The notes beneath the pieces are model-generated. The model saw only the letters and a list, made by a program, of their open reading frames with translations, had not been told where the DNA came from and did no database searches. A stretch of 64,000 nt of DNA from NCBI GenBank assembly GCA_019828545.1, contig JACVRA010000246.1:370512-434511 (forward strand), read 5' to 3'. Positions 35,606-47,200 of this stretch are shown here, in pieces. Made by a program: the position numbers and the translations under genes. Each line of letters begins with the position of its first letter. Positions within the stretch are counted from its first letter, which is position 1. The DNA comes from Paracamarosporium sp. OC-R06-R3 (Eukaryota; Ascomycota; Dothideomycetes; Pleosporales; Didymosphaeriaceae).

Positions 35606-37268
35606 GTCGCCGTAGAGGTTGTAGGGACTTGTAGATGTACGCCAAATGGGGTTGAAGAGGTCTAGAAGATTCGTTGTGTGTCAACCAGCTGCGCTTTCCC
35701 TTTGGCGCGTTCCGAGACATTTAACCCCAGAGTGGCACCTGATATCAACAGACTTGGCGTGGTTTGAGGCGAGTGGATACAAACGCATTGTGACCTGAGT
35801 CCCAGTAGAACTTCGCAGAAACAACCGACAATCATATCAGGGAAACATGTCTGGAACATCTGCATAGCAGAAGAGGTACAGGAGAATTTTCTTTCGAGTG
35901 AAGTTTTACAAGATTTGATAACGTCCCTCACTACGTAGCGAGAGGTAGTACATAGCAAGACAAATAAAAGATGCTTTAATCTTCAGTAACTAGAAAGTTT
36001 ATTTATATCATAAAATACATAGCTATATAGGCTACACAAGCGTCTAGATTATTATTAAATCCGACTTGGAATTAGGGACAGTGATAAGGCATGGCCTATA
36101 CTTATTTAATCAGCCGACGCGTTTCCAGCGTCGAAACCAGCCTCGACACAGCGACCCCCACACACCTCGAGATGCAGTCCAACGCACAGCGATACCTACT
36201 TTGTAATGTAGAGCCACACAATCAAGCCGGCCCGGAGTACCAATATCCACCGTTGTCCCTTCCGCTAGCCGATAGCACGACCTAACCGAGCCCTCCACAC
36301 CCTCGTGCTTCTTGAGTCCACTGGCGCGCCGATTCCTAGACCCAAGCCGCGGCAGGCTCTAGTCTCAGCTCGTCGAAGGGGAATGCGATGTGATAGGAAG
36401 GATACAAGCTAATATAGAAGCCTGCGCCTCGGTAGGTGGGCCGGGTGGCACTGGCAGAACGCCATTATCATAAGTATATACGAAGGTAGAAAGGCTTAAT
36501 ATGTTTTAGTAATATAGCTATTATGTAGTTAAACACTTAGTAGCTCCTTATCTATACTTTACAATCTTTAGAGCTATAAAAATATATTTTAGTTTTATAT
36601 TTAAGGGCCCTAGGGGATTTAGATCGTCTATGTTTGTGAGAGGGCAATACTAGAAGAGATGTAGTGGTGGACATGCTTGGCAAGATTCTACACTATCTAG
36701 AGCTAATGTAACATAGACGGGTAGTGAGTACCTGTCCTCACCTCATACGGGAGATCGGGGCCTATCAGGCCTTGATTGGACGTGTCAGGTGATGAGGGGT
36801 TACATTATACTGGAGCTGGCTAGGATGGCTAGCCAGCGATCCGTCTATCCTACAATCTGCTAGTGATTCCCCGAAGTCGAGTCTACATTGCTACCACCTG
36901 TGACGTGACAGCTGAAACCTGAGCTTGCATGCCGTATGGTCAATACGTCCCGTCCTGTGCTGAACCTTGGAAGCTTATGCAGCTAGTATAATTTAGTGGA
37001 ATGATTTCAGCTCAAATCGCAAGCCAAGCCAATAGTTTTATCATGCAAACGTAGCGGCCCTTGATGGCTGCGAAGTGTGTATGTACAACATCGCGATCGA
37101 ACTGGAGCCCAGTATTTTCAGAGTCATCTAACATGAGAAATCATGTTGACCTTGATGAAAACAGTGAGCGTTTATATGGCTGCTGCTGCATCGAATTTTT
37201 TAGAGAGGATTCAATTTACAACGGCTGTCCATCATGATCCAGCACCGAAAATATGAGAATTTTGGCAG
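35606..37268. other. AT-rich, gene-poor segment with TE-like relics
   Basis: From about 35950 to 36100 and 36470 to 36610 the DNA is very AT-rich (TATATAG, AATATAGC runs), as seen in decayed, RIP-mutated repeats of ascomycetes. It contains an inverted-repeat element at 36707-36854. No conserved coding frame found. Confidence 0.6.
36707..36854. mobile_element. Small inverted-repeat element (possible solo LTR or MITE)
   Basis: Begins TGTAACATAGACGG and ends CCGTCTATCCTACA; the reverse complement of the end is TGTAGGATAGACGG, so 12 of 14 bases pair. TG..CA ends would suit a solo LTR. An internal perfect stem CTGGCTAG/CTAGCCAG lies near 36818-36838. No target-site duplication was clear. It may be a MITE instead. 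No coding capacity. Confidence 0.5.
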
Positions 37269-37762
37269 CTAATTCCTTCCTTGAATAATACTAGCTTTCC
37301 CAAGGACGTTAATCTCCCTCCCGTTCTGGTTCTTGATCCTGAAGATTGCATATGTATGATGCTCGTCTGCAAAAAAGATCGTAATGTCCTATCGAGTCAG
37401 TATCGATGTAATCGTTAATGTTGGGGGTCAGCTGACCTCTTTTGAAGAGAGTATGGTGTCCTTCTGCAGGACCTCGCAAAGAGCCGGTCCGGTGAGACTC
37501 TTGAGATCGTCGATGAGCATTAGCGCTCCCCTTTGTTACGTCAACTTGATAACCTTTCACTGCAGAGATTGTTTTCTCACTTCTCAAATCTTTGAAAACC
37601 CCCAGGGACATCGCCGCTTGCATGGCCCATGAATGCCAGGTTATGCTCAGGGCAGTCGAGGAAAAACAGCACATCTTTGCCGGGACTATCGAATGAGATA
37701 TAGCCAGAAACAGTTGTCTCTGCCTTATTCCCAGGCTTCAGGGCTTTTGGAACTTCGGGCAT
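37269..37762 (-). CDS. Hypothetical small protein, 131 aa, three exons
   Basis: Join is complement(37269..37388, 37437..37530, 37581..37762). The two introns are 50 nt (GTGAGA..AACAAAG) and 48 nt (GTCAGC..GATAG). Spliced, the parts read MPEVPKALKPGNKAETTVSG, then VLFFLDCPEHNLAFMGH, FEKGALMLIDDLKSLTGPAL, EVLQKDTILSSKE, DITIFFADEHHTYAIFRIK and NGREINVLGKAS. The alternating hydrophobic pattern suggests a beta-rich fold. It has no signal peptide. Family not recognised. Standing alone in AT-rich sequence, it may be lineage-specific. The consistent phases and plausible amino-acid make-up support it. Confidence 0.6.
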
Positions 37763-38874
37763 GTTAAGTCTAATTAAATGGGCGTGAAGGTGCTGACGAA
37801 GGTATATTGACGAGCTGAGTTGGATTGCTCTTGGATGTAGGGGTAAGATATATCTTTCAGATTTCACATGCAGCCTAGCTGAACATTCCTAATATGACAG
37901 GATGCGTTCAGCTCATGCGGATTGAGCAGCACGGCTGAATGCCACCAGCTCTTGACAAGTGCTTGACCCGCTCTGGCCATAGGGTTGCGCTGAAGGTGAT
38001 GGTTTACTAGCGAAACCGGCTTCCCCTCAAATGGGGCTGTAACAAAGTTCTGGCTACCCCCGCTCGCGAACGAAAGTCTTGATACTCCACCTTACATCAC
38101 AGTAAAGCGCCAAAGCTTAAGGCATGTGATCTGTCACGGTATAAGAGGTAGTTCTCTATTATAGTTCAAGATCACATATGGGTGTGCGCGCGTGTGTATT
38201 TTGTATTGTGGCCAGGTACCCTTTAGGTGTAGACTATTACGATGCGCCAGCCATTAACCATTGCGCCTGTTTCTTGAGCGCATCCTTGCGCTTTGTTCTA
38301 CTAGCCCTGGCAAACTCCGCACTGGATATCATACATGCGAAGGTGAAGTAGGAATCTGGCTAATCGCTATGCTGTCTCATCCAAAGTAGTGGCATGGAGA
38401 GGAGTGACTGCGAAGCAGCTTAGTGGTCCTCCCATCCTACCATGGATGAGAGCGTTCCATACAATAATAACTGGTAAACTAGAAATTAGCGTGAGCTGAC
38501 GAACGGAGCTAGCCTATGATCTACAGCTTGTCGTGATTGGCTGCAGAGCTACTGTCTCGCACTTACTTTCCGTATCGCTATAACCTTAACTTCCTTCGGT
38601 AAACGATAGTGATCTATGGAAGCATGTTGGCTCTGGAAATCATAGTACGACGGTACATTAGCATAGGGACTCTATTTAAACCTCAAGTTATGACGATACG
38701 GAAAGTTAGTGGCGAGACAGTAGCTCTGATCAACGATGATCAGGCTATGCTCGTGGTTTGCCAAATCTAACAAGCCGTCTCTATATGAGTGTGACCCTGG
38801 TTCGGACTTTTCTTTCTCGTGATCTGATCAAATTGACCCTTCCCTTGGAGTCGGCAGCTCTTTGAGGGTCAACC
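37763..38874. other. Gene-free segment upstream of the lipase, with inverted-repeat element
   Basis: AT-biased and without conserved ORFs. It holds the inverted-repeat element at 38510-38747 that ends about 130 bases before the lipase ATG, so the element sits in its promoter. Confidence 0.55.
38510..38747. mobile_element. MITE-like element with terminal inverted repeats
   Basis: The left arm core at 38545-38577 (AGAGCTACTGTCTCGC then ACTTACTTTCCGTATCG) pairs with the right arm core at 38694-38727 (CGATACGGAAAGTTAGTGG then CGAGACAGTAGCTCT), with only 2-3 differences. Weaker pairing extends out to TAGCCT at 38510 and AGGCTA at 38742. The inner about 115 bases are non-coding and AT-rich. No transposase is present, so it would be non-autonomous. 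No clear target-site duplication. Confidence 0.7.
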
Positions 38875-40172
38875 ATGGCTTCAGGTATCGACATTCCTAT
38901 GCTGAAGTCGACTATTGCTCAAAGAAACTTGGCACGCCTGGCACAGTACGAGCCACCGAGTCCGCCGGAGCAGGACACACCGTCCGAGAGTAAAAAATGT
39001 AGCATCAGTCTAAAGATCCTTGAAAAATGGTCCGACGACAATAAAGCCACGATTCAACATGCCATCGAAAAAGCCGTCTTCGGAGGTAAGAGCGACATCG
39101 ACTGGACGATAGCATTCTTGCCATTTATGGAAAGTATGGGTGTATATTTGCGCGACTGGGGTTTCATGCTCAGCGCGTGGAAGGCTTATCGTCAATATCA
39201 ACTTGGCGATAGCCGGGACAAAACTCATCTGGAAGTCGCCATTTCGGCTTGCAAAGCTGCGTATCAGCCTATTGAGGACCTTGCAGCATACTGGGGTCTA
39301 GACTTTGTGTGTCTCTGCGATCTTGTCACAGAGACACCAGACATCCACCCGCTCTGGGACGGTCCTTTCTGCGGAGCTTTCTTCACCACGTCAGCCAACA
39401 AGACGCCGTTTGTAGGATTGGCGTTCAAAGGCACAAATCCATTTCAGTTCCGGGAAGTAGCAGTCGACTACAATTACCAGCTCCAGCAGGCTTCCGACAA
39501 ATATCTTGAGCAGAAATTCGTTTCGACCGGAGTGTATACAGGCTTGTTCGGGACTTTCAAGAACGGCGACATTCCATTTGACGTCATTCAGAGTGAGCTC
39601 CAGCTCCTAGCACGTAATTTGCCGAACTACACTGGACCTGTATTGACCCATGTTACTGGGCATTCTCTTGGAGGATCTTACACACAGCTCGGATTTGCGC
39701 AGATGCTGATTGACGCAAATGTACAACCACCAAAAGATTTCAGTTTCGCAATTGGTGATCAGTATTCGTTCGGTGCTCCTCGTGTGGGAAACGGAGATTG
39801 GGCGGAGGCAAACGCGACATGGATTGCACCTCAACGCGGCTCGGTGTGGAGGATTGTCGATAATAAGGACATCGTCCCACAGGTTCCTCCAACCACGCTC
39901 AAGCCAGATCAGCTCGATTTCTATCATGTCGATAGTGGTAAACGGATCTTCAAAGATCATGCGCCGGAAAACATTGCCTCTGAGATTGGCGGTCCACCGC
40001 CACCGCCGTATTCGATCAAGACGTTCGAGGGCCTTGTCAACGCTGTGATCCAGGGTGGTGATCATCGTGAGTAGCAGAATGGTCTTTCTGGTTTATAAGA
40101 CGCTAATTGATTATAGTACCGAACGCATACTATAATGCAATGGTATATGCGGTGTCATCTCAACGATTGTGA
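38875..40172 (+). CDS. Class-3-type lipase / alpha-beta hydrolase
   Basis: Join is 38875..40066, 40117..40172 (415 aa); the 50-nt intron is GTGAGT..TTATAG with branch GCTAATTG, and splicing gives the C-terminal DHLPNAYYNAM. The nucleophile elbow is VTGHSLGGS (Ser264). The downstream IVDNKDIVPQVPP supplies the likely catalytic Asp, and a later His (FYHVDSG or KDHAP) completes the triad. FVGLAFKGTNP matches the strand preceding the oxyanion region in class 3 lipases. No signal peptide, so it is probably intracellular. Expected role: acylglycerol or related ester hydrolysis; true substrate unknown. Its end overlaps by 18 bases a decayed TPR fragment on the opposite strand. Confidence 0.88.
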
Positions 40173-40520
40173 AGAGAATTTTGGGGTTTTGAGCATCTTT
40201 GCCTTGGCCTTCCAAGTAAAGGCTAGATTGTTCATGCTGGTCAGCGTGTCTGGATGGTCGTCTCCCAGCTTCGTCTTACGACTCTCCATCACTTTCATAA
40301 ACAGTAACTCCGCCTCACCATACCGTCCATCATAATATAGGCTTGTAGCACATTTCTCCATGAGGTCTACTCTTGCTTTATTATCACTCTTAGTTCCATT
40401 CGTTTTCAGCAGGAAATTGGCATGTGAGGGCAGTCTTCTCCACTTAGCTTGTTTATAATGCTTGTAGTTCGCAAATACTTCTTCTAGCTGCCTTATCGCC
40501 CTGTTCAGCCATTCGACAAG
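40155..40520 (-). pseudogene. Decayed TPR fragment of an NB-ARC/TPR (NLR-like) gene
   Basis: One frame on the minus strand reads VEWLNRAIRQLEEVFANYK at its start and then EAELLFMKVMESRKTKLG and DDHPDTLTSMNNLA, the typical TPR repeat of fungal NB-ARC/kinesin-light-chain-like proteins (HPDTLTSMNNLA). The frame is closed by a TAG just upstream of 40520 and by TGA at 40155, with no NB-ARC part nearby. It is a relic of the C-terminal repeat region. Its 3' end overlaps the lipase stop on the other strand. Confidence 0.75.
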
Positions 40521-40951
40521 CTAATCCCTTTTTCGAAGTGAGGGACGTTACGCGCTTTGGAAAATACAAAACGGGATTTTCATTTTCTATAGGGAGAGCA
40601 CGGAGTCTATGGGCACGTCACGCTGAATGTTTGTAGGGCAGCTACGAGATCAATGCTATCCAGAAAAGGTAGACACACTAATCATGCAATTTATAGTGGT
40701 GAGACAATCTGTACAATCCTGAAAAAATTGACTCGAACAGGCCAACTTGAATATTGCTACGTAACCAACAGCTAGTTTACTAATTGAACAACACGTGGAA
40801 AAAAGCAGAGACCTAACCCAACAAGATATACCTAATTTTACACAAAGCTTCTAATACTCAACTGATTATGCAACATCTTATCAACAAGATCCTCGATAAA
40901 CTACTTGCCCAAGCATCGACCCAAAGACCAGCTTCGGGGTGTATTATCCTC
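40521..40951. other. AT-rich spacer
   Basis: AT-biased sequence with no conserved ORF. It separates the TPR relic from the 3' end of the Myb/SAP-like gene. Confidence 0.5.
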
Positions 40952-42963
40952 TCAAAGCTCCTCATCATCCTCAGTGTACTCTTCAGACTCATCATTGAAT
41001 TCCTCAGTGACTGGGGCAGTGACATGCTTGCTTTGGCTCCTAAGGGAAGATTGACGGGATGACACCGGTAGCTGCGACGCAGGACTTCCCGACGATGACG
41101 GACGCCTCGACGACGATAGGTTGGCGACCGGTTCATCCAAATCGGTGTCACTGTACTCCTCTATAGGTTCGACTACATGTATCTCGTTGTCTACCTCGTT
41201 GAGTCGTACCTTTTTTTTGCTTGGGATAGTCCTAGGGGATATTAGGCTCTGTTCGGAGGCAGATGATTGCCGGCTCTTGGAAGGATTTGGCTTTTCGACT
41301 TGGATACCATCAGCGTCTTCCACAGCAGCCAAGTCGTCTTCTTCGTCTTCATCAACCTCCTCGGTTGCAGGTACAGCTCTCTTCTGCTTTTTACTGGCTG
41401 ATGGCCCAGCTGGTGTGGTGGCTTTCCTCTTCGTCGAGGATGATGACTTAGCTTTGGACTTAGGTTGTCCCTTTTTGCTAGATGATGCTGTCTGAGCCGT
41501 GTTTTGCTGTCTATCGTAGTCTAGTAGTACTCTGATGTATTCTCTTACAGTAGTGTGCCCAGCTAGGCTAACACCCCGGTGAGCGGCTACCGCTTTGAGC
41601 TCGGCGCTCTTCATCTTGTGGTAATTCGGCTCCCCGTTTTTCTTCAAAGGTACCTTCTTACCCGGAGAGTAGTACTCGCCATCCGTGTCATCGTCATCTT
41701 CACTTTGATCTTCTGGGTGGTCGGCCTTGAACTTCTCTATCATGTCATCCTTTTTCGTCATGCCTGTTAAGAATTTAGCTGGCTTCTGGTCCTTCGCCAG
41801 CTGCCTAAGTTGAGCAATGGTCAAATGCTTATAACCATCTGCATTCTTCGGTAACACCATGCGCGACGAACTTGCGTTGTTGTTGCCTTGGCTTTTAGTG
41901 TCGTCGATGCCCGCGATCATTTCTTTGCCCATTTTAGTCTTATCCATCTCTTCCCTTAAAGACTTCCCGTTAGGCAGCTTCCGCTTCAAGTTCCGCACTT
42001 CGGGCTTCTTCTCCGGAGCTTCGCCAAGGTCGTATAATTCCTTGTAGGCAAGATATTCAGCCCTAAATTGTTGGTTAGTACGTTTCCTCATCACTACCAG
42101 CTTCGTAGACTAACTTACCTTATACTCTCAATGGTACGCCCCGTATGCAGATCATCCCATTCAAAGCCTGTGCTGATAGTCATATCGCCAATGAAACGGT
42201 CATTGAAGCGTACGGCGAGTTCCTTGATGGAAATATCGGGGTTGGTGCTGAATTGTCCAGCAATAAAATCGGCTTCTGTCTGCGACCAGTTCGTCTCATT
42301 ACATATGGCTTTAATGTTATCGCGATGACTCTCATTGAGTTTCTTAACGACATATGTATCGGTCCAGTCTTTTGGGATGCCGTTTTTGTTTGCCCAGAAA
42401 ATTGGTTGTCGCCTAGGGGTTGGGTCATCTTTAGTCCGCGGTCTCATATCGATCAATTTGAGGACCAAATAATCATGCTGATCGATCCGAGTGCCGTCAG
42501 CCTTTTCGATGTACCGGTTTCCTACTTTGAATCTAATACCGCGATCCTCCCAAAGGGGTGGCTCAGTCTGGCCGTGACTCGTCCGTGCAGGAGGTTGGCC
42601 AGAAAAGTCAGCGAGCGGTAAAAAGTCTCCATTTTCGTCTTTCTCAGAGGTGGGAATCGATACCCAATCATCATTAAAGGCTGGTTCTACAATAGGTCCG
42701 TGACGGGGCGCAGGTCTACTCCATGACCTAAACCTGCTCGCCAATACACTTATCCCATCATCCTGGATATCCTGGCCTTCTGCCTCACCGTCGTTATCTT
42801 CGTCGGAAAAGGGCAAGGCAGAGGAAAGCGGAGAGTCGGTGTCGGATGCAGGTTCCTTGCCCTTGTTTTTGGTAGAAGAACGTAAAGACGATTTGAGTTG
42901 TCTCTGCGACCTAGAACCACTATTAGGGTCACCTACGCGACTGTTCTGATTGGATGCTGACAT
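40952..42963 (-). CDS. Myb-like and SAP-like nuclear protein, unknown function
   Basis: Join is complement(40952..42062, 42119..42963), 651 aa; the 56-nt intron has the donor GTAAGT and a perfect TACTAAC branch point. A Myb/SANT-like segment at about 226-259 reads WSQTEADFIAGQFS then IKELAVRFNDRF. Two helix-turn segments resemble SAP motifs: about 359-397 (YKHLTIAQLRQLAKDQ) and about 429-466 (YHKMKSAELKAVAAHRG). Basic low-complexity stretches (KSKAKSSSSTKRK, SKKQKR) are likely nuclear signals, and acidic runs flank them, including the final EDDEEL. DNA or chromatin binding is inferred from these parts only. It lies in the AT-rich island and may be lineage-specific. Confidence 0.75.
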
Positions 42964-44258
42964 ATCTGTTTCTTCTCAACAATAAGGTTTGCGTTAACAG
43001 CAATGCTATAACAGATGGTCAATAGAGGAGCTCGATGTCGAAACGTTCTGAAGAGCAAAAAGCCGATAGTGATGCATATATATACGGGGGAGCTCATCTT
43101 TGAGTACGCGCAGATCGTATAGAAGACCTCTTTGTGCTGGAATAAGGCTGACCTTCACAACGACGCCATTCTCGTCAACGAACGGGCGGGTTGGCAGGTC
43201 CAAACAAAGCATTGGACCCACAAGATGCAACTTCATATTGTACAATGCATGCTTCATGATGATATTCCATCGACATTAACAATCCCGAGATTTGCTCAGT
43301 AAAGTCACAACGCGTCGCTCGTTGTCCAAAGACTATGTTCGAAACGTGAAGTCCTTGCGTCCGGTTCCTTCCAGACAGCCTCTCCGTACATTCACCTGGA
43401 CTTAGGGAAATTGGTTGAAGGCGCTTTGAACATAGCGGGCACGTGAGAGGTTAGATAACGCCTCGATACGCCATGCCTACCACAGAACGATAGCCATGCC
43501 ACAATCCAAACAATGGAAGATATAATTAAACGACACCTTTGAAGTAAGTCGTTGTAATTGGAAACTGGTGGAACGTGGCTTGCGAAAGAGGCCGACCCTT
43601 TGTCTTCCGAACCTCCAACGATCTCTCACATGATCTATTGCCTGGCTCGTTTTGGAGAGCGACCGAGCTTTGAATATGCATTGATGTTCGCCGTATTTCA
43701 TAGACACGACGGAAAAGCGCGGCTGTAACGTGGCGCTTAACCCCCCACGTATTCGACACTGGACGACCAGCTATGTCTCATCTACGTGGAACCTATAGAT
43801 TAGTAATAGTATAGCATCCAGTGTGTAGCTCCAACTCTGAAACCCGCCGGGTCTAACACTAGGCCCAACACCCACTCGGTGGGATGGCGGATCTGCTAGC
43901 TTTGAGCAGAGCGCGAGAGGAGGGGGAAAATGCAGAGACCGGGGCGGTAGAGAGGGAGTGATGGCTTAGGGAGCAACGAGAGCAAGACTGAGTGCAAAGA
44001 TTCACATCAAGAATGCAGTAATAGAGAGGCAGAAAGTCGGGATTAATTAGCATACACATTAGCTCAACCCATCACTCAGACCAAACTCATATCAAGCCAA
44101 CTTATACAACAGAGAGTCATAAGCATTTACACAGCTACCAACATCTAGCATCGCCGTTCCGGCTTCTATTTACACGCTAAAGAAATGAAAAGAGTGTGAT
44201 TAACTATGTATACTTTTTTAAGCGCTCAAGCGATGAGCGAGGCTACGGACCGTGAGCC
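42964..44258. other. Intergenic region, 1.3 kb, with one weak short ORF
   Basis: 5' flank of the Myb/SAP-like gene on its left and 3' flank of the deacetylase on its right. A minus-strand frame 43006..43257 with ATG (83 aa) has no recognised motif and is not listed as a gene. Other frames are short. Confidence 0.5.
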
Positions 44259-47200
44259 CTACGCGTGCGTCGTCTGGTTCGTGAACAGAACCGCATGATT
44301 AACCGTCTCGTTATCATGTTGGTGGTGGTGGATGTTGCCGATGTGGTGCCACACGAAGCTTGGCTGCCAGAGGGCCATGTTTCCAGCTGGGGTGGTGTCG
44401 TCGTCGCGCTTGGAGACAGCGGTGGAGGCGCTGCCGAAGTATGCGCAGCTGAGGCTGTACGTGGCAGTGCTGTCGCTGAAGGATTCCAATACAACGGCGG
44501 TGATTGCCTTGAGGGACAATGCGCTGGTCTTAGCGGTGAACGCCGTAAGAGGAATGCTCAGCACAACCGGCTTGCCGGTCATGGTGCCATAGGTGCTGCT
44601 AGAAAGGCTGCTGCGCTGGCCGCTGCTCTGCAACTGGACGTTGAAAGTCGTACCGGCCTTCGCAGTGACATTAAGGACGAGAGCGCTAGACGAGGAGACA
44701 TCGAGGTTGCTCAGAAGAGAGTACCAGTAGGATCCTGATGCAGCGGGCTGGAGGTTAAGAGCACCGTTGGTCAGAGCGGGGGTAGCCCTCATCGTGCCAT
44801 CGTCGCTCTGCGAGCCGCCGTTTGCGTTGCGGTTAGCAGCTCCGGTGCCGCTGCAGTAGTTGAGCCACGCGCTGCTGGGGCAGGCGCACGTTTGCGGGAC
44901 GGTAGTGGCGGCAATCTTGACGAGGCTGACGCAGCCGATCTTGACCTCCGCGTTAGAAGGACTGAAGCCGGAGAGCGCGACACTGTCAAGCCTGCTGGCG
45001 TTGAGACCCGCGAAATCGGAGAACGGTATGCGAGCAACCTGGTAGCTTGAGTTTCCGGCAAACGTGACATAGTTTGTGATCGGGACCGAGGCTGGAGAGG
45101 AGACGGTAGTACACTGAGTGTTGGTCTTCCAGCGCATAGTGACCTGGAAAGAGGCACCTGCGGGGGCAGCGATAGCGAGCTGTAGGCCGGTAGCGTTCAC
45201 CGTGGTGGCGTCGTAGCAGGCATTGGCACCGAACTGGGAGTACCAGTAGGCATCTGCCTTGCTAACGAGGTCGAGCGAGCCGTCACTGCTGACAGAGTAA
45301 GAGGCAAGAGTCCCCTCATCGGTTACCAAACCGTTGAGCGAGTTCGCACGAGGCAACGTAGTGGTGCAGGTATCAACTGCGGTGCCCTCACAGAGAGTGC
45401 AGCCCTTGCTGTTGGAAGGTCCCACAAAGGACAGAGAGTGTAGGTGGTACGTTGAGCCCGGAGCACTGAAGCCAGTCATGACGAACGACTGGAGATAGGC
45501 CTGGTTGAAGCCACTTGGGAAGCGCGAGAAGGGTATGGACAGGGTGACCGGTGCGGCGGTGAAGGTGACAGGAATGTAGTCGGTGGCAACATTGGTCTTG
45601 CAGCTGTTTCCGCCGTGTCTGAAACCAATGTTGGCAGTTGCTCCCTCAGGACCCGAAACCGTGAGCGAAATAGCATTGTAAGTGCTGTTCACGGTGGCGC
45701 AGCTCGACGGCTGTGCCAATAGCGAGTAGAAGTATGAGTCCGAGTCACGAGGGGTGAGGTTGATATATCCACTTTCAGTCTGGTTGTAGGAGCTCATGGT
45801 GTTGTCATCGGAGAAAGCAGTGCCAAGAGCGCTGGTCTGCTTCGTGAATTCGTTGGTATCACAGAAGTCTAGGACCACGTAACCAGAGGGAGTCGTGCAG
45901 CTTGAGCTTGAGTTCGTGGAGTTTGATCCAGCGCCAAGGAGGGAGATCCATCGCACGGTGAAGTTACCAGCAGAAGAGCCGCTGATCGGCGTGAAGTTCT
46001 GCAACGTAATACGGCTGACGCCGGTAGTGTCGAGACCAGTGAACTTGGAAAGAGGGATAGTGATGTTCGCAAAGCTGCTCTGGCTCAGAGTGGCGTATGA
46101 CTTGGTGTTGACTGTAGAGTTGCTATTACCGCTGCCCGAAGTCACAACCACGTCGAAAGAGCCTCCAGCGGGACCGCGAACGTTGAGCGAAAGATCGGTG
46201 TAGCCCTTGGTGTTCAGTTTGTTTCCATTCACCGTGGTGCTCGTGTAGAAGTAAGAGGCGGCATTCTTAGGCATCAACTGCATTTTGCCCAGCTCCGCAA
46301 CCTTGGAAAACTTCATGGTACCGTCGTCATCAGTCTTTCCGAAGATATTGTTGATACCAGTGATCCAACGATCCACGTTCTGGAAAGACTCGATTGCGAG
46401 ACCTTGTGTTTTGTCTTCTCCAGGCGCTGTCACACATCGCTTCTGGACCTTGATGTTGTCGATGTAGATAGGAGTTTGAAGTGGCGCGATGTTAATGAGA
46501 CGGACTCCCTTAACAGATTGGAAGTTCTCTCCAGTAAAGTCCTTCAAAGGAATCGAGACAGTGTGGTTCTTGCCATCAGCGGCAGCGTAGTCGCGGATAT
46601 CAAGGTAGGTGTTGCTCAACCGCTCGTTGTTGCAGCCCTCATCATACGATACGAGTTGCACAGAGAAGGTGGTTCCCTTGGGGATAATCGTGTCGAAGAA
46701 CAAGTGTGTGTACACTGTAGCATCGAAACAGAAACGAGATACCTCGGTATAGTACGAGTTGACGTTCGAGGACGGGGTAATTTCCAGGGCACCGTTCACT
46801 TGGGCAGTGCTCAATCCAGTCTCGATGGTCGGCAGGAGCAGCAGATTGATACCGTTGTTGTAGAAGAAAGTCTCCAAGAAGTCATCAACCGCAACATCCC
46901 ACGCTACACACTCTGAGGCCGGTTGAGGAGTGAAATCTGGGCATGTAGAGGCCGTGGACGCGCCAGATCCGACCGCAAAGGTGAGCGTGTAGACTCCCTT
47001 TGCAGTGTTGCGTAGAACCACAGCGTTGGTGAAAGTATCGTACGAAACCTGCTGGCAGGCTGAGAGCGGAGCGGACGCCGACTGCAGGGTGTAGGTCTTT
47101 GGCACCTGCAAGGTGAGTCCCTCCACGGGACCATCCAAGCGAACTGTCATCGTGGCTGAAGTGCTGCTGGACGACGTGATGTCCACGACAGCGCGATCAC

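Noticed and set aside
43006..43257. Minus-strand 83-aa ORF upstream of the Myb/SAP-like gene
   Set aside because: Has an ATG and is stop-bounded, but no motif or intron evidence; not enough to call a gene.
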